20,897 nucleotides of DNA from the NCBI GenBank assembly GCA_023392975.1, contig JAEWNA010000147.1:1-20897 (forward strand), written 5' to 3'. Below the pieces are notes generated by a model. That model did no database searches. It saw only the letters and a list, made by a program, of their open reading frames with translations, and was not told the DNA's origin. Positions within the stretch are counted from its first letter, which is position 1. Every line of letters starts with the position of its first letter. The position numbers were made by a program, and so were the translations under genes. Positions 17,544 to 20,897 of the stretch are shown here, in pieces. Origin of the DNA: Pseudomonadota bacterium. Its GTDB lineage: Bacteria; Pseudomonadota; Gammaproteobacteria; Xanthomonadales; Xanthomonadaceae.

Positions 17544-19433
17544 TCAGCGGGCCGGGTCGAATCGCAGCGCCACCGTCCAGGTGCGGCCGGGCTGGTTGTA
17601 GTACGACGCGGTCTCGTAGCGGCGATCGAACACGTTGGCGACGCCGGCCTGCACCGTCCACGCATCGGCGATACGGTATTCGCCGCGCAGGTCGAGTGTG
17701 GCGAAGCCGCCGAGCCGACGGGTGTTGGCGACGTCGTCCCAGCGCTTGCCTTCGGCGACGCCGGTCAGGCCGATGCGGAAGGCACCGAAGGTGCGATCGA
17801 GGTCGAGGCGCGCGGTCTCGCGGGCGCGACGCGGCAGGTCGTTGCCGCGGTTCGGGCCGACCGCCAGGTTCTCGGTGTCCAGCCAGCTCGCGCTGCCGGC
17901 CAGCGTCCACTCCCACAGCGTCGCGTCGGCGCGCAGCTCGGCGCCGCGCAGGCGGGCTTCGTCGAGGTTGTTCGGCAGGCCGAGCGAGGCGTCGTAGGCG
18001 ATCAGGTCCTTCACCCGCGTCTCGAACGCGTCCAGGTGCAGGCCGACGCGGTCGCCGCGCCAGGCGAGGCCGAGTTCCGCGGTGCGCGAGGATTCCGGAC
18101 GCAGCGACGCGTTGCCGAAGAACGGGTAGTACAGCTCGTTGAAGGTCGGCGCCTTGAACGCGGTGCCGTAGCCCGCGGTCACCCGCCAGCCGTCGCCGAA
18201 GCCCAGGCCCCACGCGGCGTTGCCGGTGGTCTTGCCGCCGAACTGGTCGTTGTCGTCGTGGCGCAGCGCGAGCTGCACGTCCTGCGCGCCGAAGCGGCCC
18301 AGGTACTGCGCGAACGCGGCGCGGTCCGCGCGGCGCTTGTCGTCGTAGGGCGTGTCGCTGCTCACGCGGTCGCGCAGCCAGTCGGCGCCGACGGTGATCG
18401 TCTGGCCTTCGCTCGGCACGACGTCGGCCTGCACCGACGCGGTGTCGCGACGGCTGGAGAAGAAGCCCATCGGCGCATCGCCGAGGAAATTGTCGGAGCT
18501 GTCCTTGTTGGTGCCGGCGGCGACGGTGAGGGTGAACGCGTCGCTTGCCTTCCACTGGAACTGCGCGCCGGCCGCCTGCTGCACGATGTCGGAGTTGTCG
18601 ACGAAGCTGCCGTCGTAGTCGTTGTGGCCGCTGACATGCAGCGCATGCGCCTGCAGCGTGGCGCTGTCGCCGATCTCGATGCCGCCGCGCAGCGACACCG
18701 CGCGGTTCTCGTAGCCGTCGCGGTCGGTCTGGCCGTTCACGAAACAGCCGGCGTAGACGAAGTTGATGTCGTCGGCGATTCCGCGGCAGGCATCGATGCC
18801 GTCCGTCGTCACCAGCCCGGCATCGAAGCCGAACCAGCCGCGGTCGTTGCCGCCACCGAAGCCGATGCCGCCCTCGCGGCGGCCGTGGCTGCCGGCGCCG
18901 GCGTGGAAGCGGAACGTCGCCGCGCCGCGGTCGCGACGGGTGAAGATCTGGATCACGCCGCCGATCGCGTCCGAGCCGTAGAGGCTGGAGCGCGGGCCGC
19001 GCACGATCTCGATGCGGTCGATCAGCGCGATCGGCAGGTCCTGGAACGAGGCCAGGCCCGACGTCGCCGAGCCGATCCGCACGCCGTCGACCAGCACCAG
19101 CACGTGGTCGGATTCGGCGCCGCGCACGAACAGCGTGCTGAGCTTGCCTTCGCCGCCCTGGTTGCTGACGGCGATGCCCGCGCGACCGCGCAGCAGCTCG
19201 CCGAGCGACGCGGCCTGGCTGCGGCGGATGGCGTCGGCGTCGATGACTTCGACCGGGGCCAGCGAGGCGTCCACGGTGACCGCGGTGCGGGTGGCGGTGA
19301 CGACGACGGCATCGAGATCGTCGGCGGTGCCGCGATCGTCCGCATCGGCGGCGAAGGCGATCGGGGAGAGCGTGGACACGGAGAGCAGCGCGGCGGGGAT
19401 CGCCAGCGCCAGCGGAAGACGGCGGACTTGCAT
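17544..19433 (-). CDS. btuB: TonB-dependent outer-membrane receptor, BtuB-like (cobalamin)
   Basis: Outer-membrane beta-barrel receptor for vitamin B12 or related corrinoids, energised by TonB. I chose ATG 19433 (MQVRRLPLAL; 629 aa, against 614 for E. coli BtuB) because GGAG lies 6 nt upstream; ATG 19445 is an alternative. A signal peptide spans about 1-28 (ending SPIAFA). The TonB box is DAVVVTAT (41-48). The plug domain has GGEGKLSTLFVRGAESDHVL, VLVDGVRIGSATSGLASFQD and IEIVRGPRSSLYGSDAIGGV, in the same order and form as BtuB. The rest is Gly/aromatic beta-barrel ending TVALRFDPAR. The cobalamin riboswitch in its leader independently supports the substrate and predicts repression by intracellular B12. 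Confidence 0.94.
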   Translation of the reverse strand: MQVRRLPLALAIPAALLSVSTLSPIAFAADADDRGTADDLDAVVVTATRTAVTVDASLAPVEVIDADAIRRSQAASLGELLRGRAGIAVSNQGGEGKLSTLFVRGAESDHVLVLVDGVRIGSATSGLASFQDLPIALIDRIEIVRGPRSSLYGSDAIGGVIQIFTRRDRGAATFRFHAGAGSHGRREGGIGFGGGNDRGWFGFDAGLVTTDGIDACRGIADDINFVYAGCFVNGQTDRDGYENRAVSLRGGIEIGDSATLQAHALHVSGHNDYDGSFVDNSDIVQQAAGAQFQWKASDAFTLTVAAGTNKDSSDNFLGDAPMGFFSSRRDTASVQADVVPSEGQTITVGADWLRDRVSSDTPYDDKRRADRAAFAQYLGRFGAQDVQLALRHDDNDQFGGKTTGNAAWGLGFGDGWRVTAGYGTAFKAPTFNELYYPFFGNASLRPESSRTAELGLAWRGDRVGLHLDAFETRVKDLIAYDASLGLPNNLDEARLRGAELRADATLWEWTLAGSASWLDTENLAVGPNRGNDLPRRARETARLDLDRTFGAFRIGLTGVAEGKRWDDVANTRRLGGFATLDLRGEYRIADAWTVQAGVANVFDRRYETASYYNQPGRTWTVALRFDPAR

Positions 19434-19515
19434 TCGGGACTCCATCGCGCGCACCCGCGCGGTGAGAAGGGCAGGAGTCGCGACGGGAGGACATGGAAGC
19501 GAGACGGGCCGCAGG

Positions 19516-19536
19516 CGCGGCGACGACATCGCCGCG
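19516..19536 (-). promoter_or_regulatory. Hairpin in the riboswitch expression platform
   Basis: CGCGGCGA (19516-19523) and TCGCCGCG (19529-19536) form a perfect 8-bp stem with a 5-nt loop, between the riboswitch aptamer and the btuB start. There is no T tract, so it is more likely part of a translation-control or rearrangement platform than an intrinsic terminator. A smaller CGCGC/GCGCG hairpin lies just before the btuB ribosome-binding site. Confidence 0.4.
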
Positions 19537-19559
19537 ACGCCCTCCGCATCGCAACCGTG

Positions 19560-19765
19560 TGGACTTCGTGGCCGGTCTCCGGGCTCGCGCGTGGAGGACT
19601 GGGCCTCCGGCCGTCGCGCCTTCCCGTGGACAGGAGTCCACAGTGGCGGATGCGACGGCTTCACGCGCTTACCGTTGCGGGGGCAGCGCCGGAATCGCCC
19701 CGGCATCCCGAGGCCCACCGGCTTCCCGTTTCAATCCTCGGACGAACGTCTCCGGATCACCGCGA
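19560..19765 (-). promoter_or_regulatory. Cobalamin (B12) riboswitch upstream of btuB
   Basis: On the minus strand the conserved blocks occur in order: GGTGATCC (from 19761), AAACGGGAAGCCGGTG (ending at 19716), the B12 box GCTGCCCCCGCAACGGTAAG within 19687-19666, GCCACTG, GGGAAGGCG, and GAGCCCGGAGACCGGCC near the 3' end. These are the hallmark segments of the adenosylcobalamin aptamer. It starts about 330 nt upstream of the btuB ATG. Binding of cobalamin is expected to reduce btuB expression. The outer boundaries are approximate. Confidence 0.95.
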
Positions 19766-19774
19766 AGCGCGCGC

Positions 19775-19780
19775 AGTGTA
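19775..19780 (-). promoter_or_regulatory. Candidate -10 box (TACACT) of the riboswitch-btuB transcript
   Basis: TACACT reads on the minus strand from 19780 to 19775, just upstream of the riboswitch, in the short gap after the TfoX-domain gene. It would start transcription near 19768, right before the aptamer. The -35 region shows no good match. Confidence 0.4.
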
Positions 19781-19804
19781 CCCCATGCGCCGCCGGTGGA
19801 CGGT

Positions 19805-20179
19805 TCACTCGCCGCTGTCGGGCTCGTCGAACAGGCGGAACGCCGGGGCGGCGGCCTCTTCGCGGGTCGCGTGGGTGGTGGTCACCGGTGCGGCGGCGGG
19901 GCGGCCGCGCGGGGGCGGCAACTGCGCGATGGCGGCATCGGCCGCGACCAGCAGCTCGCTGCGCCGCTCGGACGGCACGTCCTGCCAGTGGCAGTCGGTC
20001 AGCGCGCCCTCCAGCGCGTACAGCAGGTTGAGGCTGGGCTTGAAGCCCGCGCGCTTGACGCGCATGAAGGCCTCCAGCGCGCCGATCGCACGCAGATCCT
20101 CTTCCGTGCGCAGGCCGACCTGGCGCAGCCAGGCCGCGCTCTTGGGACCGATGTTGCGGAGTTTGATGGAAGTCGTCAT
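19805..20179 (-). CDS. TfoX C-terminal-domain protein
   Basis: The product has 124 aa from ATG 20179 (MTTSIKLRNIGPKSAAWL). It matches the TfoX/Sxy C-terminal domain: LRNIGPKSAAWLRQVGLRTE, DLRAIGALEAFMRVK and PSLNLLYALEGALTDCHWQD are characteristic blocks, filling residues 5-82. The remainder is an Ala/Pro-rich tail. The N-terminal TfoX domain found in full competence regulators is absent, so a role in competence is not implied. The domain resembles helix-hairpin-helix DNA-binding folds; the function of such short forms is unclear. It lies 35 bp after the sulfoxide reductase gene and is probably cotranscribed with it. No strong ribosome-binding site is seen. Confidence 0.88.
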   Translation of the reverse strand: MTTSIKLRNIGPKSAAWLRQVGLRTEEDLRAIGALEAFMRVKRAGFKPSLNLLYALEGALTDCHWQDVPSERRSELLVAADAAIAQLPPPRGRPAAAPVTTTHATREEAAAPAFRLFDEPDSGE

Positions 20180-20214
20180 GCGTGATCGCGGTCCGGAAGT
20201 CGTGTGGTCGCGGC

Positions 20215-20709
20215 TCAACCGTCCGCGCGCAGACTGCGCACGAACAGCGCCGCGATCGTTTCGAGCCCTGCCTGATCTTCAACGTCGAATCGTTCCGGAA
20301 CCGGACTGTCGAGGTCGAACACGCCGAGCAGCGCGCCCTCGTGCACCAGCGGCACCACCAGCTCCGAGCGCGAGGCCGCATCGCAGGCGATGTGCCCCGG
20401 GAAGGCGTGCACGTCGGCGATGCGCTGGGTCGTGCGGGTGCGTGCGGCGGCGCCGCAGACGCCCTTGTCCAGCGGGATGCGCACGCAGGCGGGGAGTCCC
20501 TGGAACGGGCCGACCACCAGTTCGGTGCCGTCGAAGAAATAGAACCCGACCCAGTTCAACTGCGGCAGCGCGTGGTAGACGAGCGCCGACAGATTGGCCG
20601 CATTGGCGATGCGATCGTGCTCGCCGGCGAGCAGGGCCTCGGCCTGCGCGGCGAGCTGGGCGTACTGGTCCGGCTTGCTGCCGGTGAGCGGAATGGCGGC
20701 GAAACTCAT
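20215..20709 (-). CDS. msrC: Free methionine-(R)-sulfoxide reductase (GAF domain)
   Basis: Cytoplasmic GAF-domain enzyme that reduces free L-methionine-(R)-sulfoxide, contributing to oxidative-stress repair. The product has 164 aa from ATG 20709 (MSFAAIPLTG). Family blocks are NWVGFYFFDG (52-61), LVVGPFQGLPACVRIP (64-79), GVCG (83-86) and DVHAFPGHIACDAASRSELV (99-118). The three catalytic or resolving cysteines are present at 75, 85 and 109, corresponding to E. coli Cys84, Cys94 and Cys118. The C-terminal GVFDLDSP is also conserved. It is transcribed divergently from bioD. A TACACT box 7 nt before the ATG suggests a leaderless mRNA. Confidence 0.95.
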   Translation of the reverse strand: MSFAAIPLTGSKPDQYAQLAAQAEALLAGEHDRIANAANLSALVYHALPQLNWVGFYFFDGTELVVGPFQGLPACVRIPLDKGVCGAAARTRTTQRIADVHAFPGHIACDAASRSELVVPLVHEGALLGVFDLDSPVPERFDVEDQAGLETIAALFVRSLRADG

Positions 20710-20715
20710 GCCCGC

Positions 20716-20721
20716 AGTGTA
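20716..20721 (-). promoter_or_regulatory. Candidate -10 box (TACACT) very close to the msrC start
   Basis: TACACT ends only 6 nt before the msrC ATG (20709). A start about 6-7 nt downstream of the box would coincide with the A of ATG, giving a leaderless transcript, consistent with the lack of a Shine-Dalgarno there. The -35 region (about 20744-20739, GTAAGG) is a poor match. Confidence 0.4.
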
Positions 20722-20782
20722 ACAGCGGTGTCGCGGGGCCTTACCATGCGCGTCCGCATCCGAGCGTTCCGCCACGTCCACG

Positions 20783-20897
20783 ATGACTGCGCCCTCCGCC
20801 GCCCGCAGCCTCTACGTCACCGGCACCGACACCGGCGTCGGCAAGACCGTCGCCAGCGTCGCGCTCGTGCGCGCCTGGCGTGCGCGCGGGCTGCGCA
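20783..20897 (+). CDS. bioD: Dethiobiotin synthase, N-terminal part (runs off the window)
   Basis: ATP-dependent enzyme of biotin synthesis that closes the ureido ring of diaminopelargonic acid. Only 38 codons are visible: MTAPSAARSLYVTGTDTGVG followed by KTVASVALVRAWRARGLR. The motif YVTGTDTGVGKT (residues 10-21) is the diagnostic BioD P-loop. ATG 20783 is the only reasonable start. It diverges from msrC; TACCAT at 20742-20747 is a weak candidate -10 box. Confidence 0.93.
   Translation, partial: MTAPSAARSLYVTGTDTGVGKTVASVALVRAWRARGLR

Noticed and set aside
19434..19718. N-terminal extension of BtuB through upstream in-frame codons
   Set aside because: The extension would translate the cobalamin riboswitch. 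ATG 19433 has a good ribosome-binding site and is followed directly by a signal peptide.
17487..20687. About 1066-codon plus-strand frame opposite btuB, the TfoX-domain gene and msrC
   Set aside because: It is antisense to btuB, a cobalamin riboswitch and msrC, all with clear motifs. Its composition is low-complexity Ala/Val/Arg typical of antisense frames.

Overview
The window is very GC-rich and almost fully coding. It reads as a chromosomal segment of a Gammaproteobacterium of the family Xanthomonadaceae (Lysobacter/Luteimonas-like). The grounds are base composition, GC-ending codons, protein family resemblance, GTAG-headed hairpins and TACACT-type -10 boxes. This placement is inference from protein character, not a database match. 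I found no tRNA, rRNA, IS element, phage gene or CRISPR array.

Layout. At the left edge (1-358, minus) is the N-terminal part of a multi-pass membrane protein, divergent from glmU (453-1820, plus). From 9466 down to 1899 on the minus strand lies one compact seven-gene operon. In transcription order it holds a membrane-fusion (HlyD-like) protein, a 79-aa unrecognised small protein, a LolD/MacB-type ABC ATPase, two FtsX/MacB-like permeases, an NtrC-family sigma-54 activator and a histidine kinase. It starts at a consensus sigma-54 promoter (TGGCAC-N5-TTGCA) with dyad repeats about 70-105 bp upstream of the predicted start, so the operon looks autoregulated by its own activator. The kinase has almost no periplasmic loop, which suggests that it senses through the transporter. 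glmS (9699-11540, plus) diverges from this operon, so the exporter module sits exactly between glmU and glmS, two genes of UDP-GlcNAc synthesis.

Right half. A secreted HExxH protein with PKD and PPC domains (minus) converges on glmS. A 0.6-kb gap without a convincing gene follows, then dinB (DNA polymerase IV, plus). dinB converges on a two-gene unit (minus): a 174-aa protein that resembles a free subtilase prodomain, followed by a subtilase without a signal peptide. Next is a BtuB-like TonB-dependent receptor (minus) preceded by a clear cobalamin riboswitch. A free-methionine-(R)-sulfoxide reductase and a TfoX C-terminal-domain protein form a small minus-strand unit. The window ends inside a divergent bioD (plus).

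Most likely undescribed biology: (1) the sigma-54/NtrC-controlled exporter operon, with its translationally coupled 79-aa small protein and loop-less kinase; (2) the free prodomain plus cytoplasmic subtilase pair.
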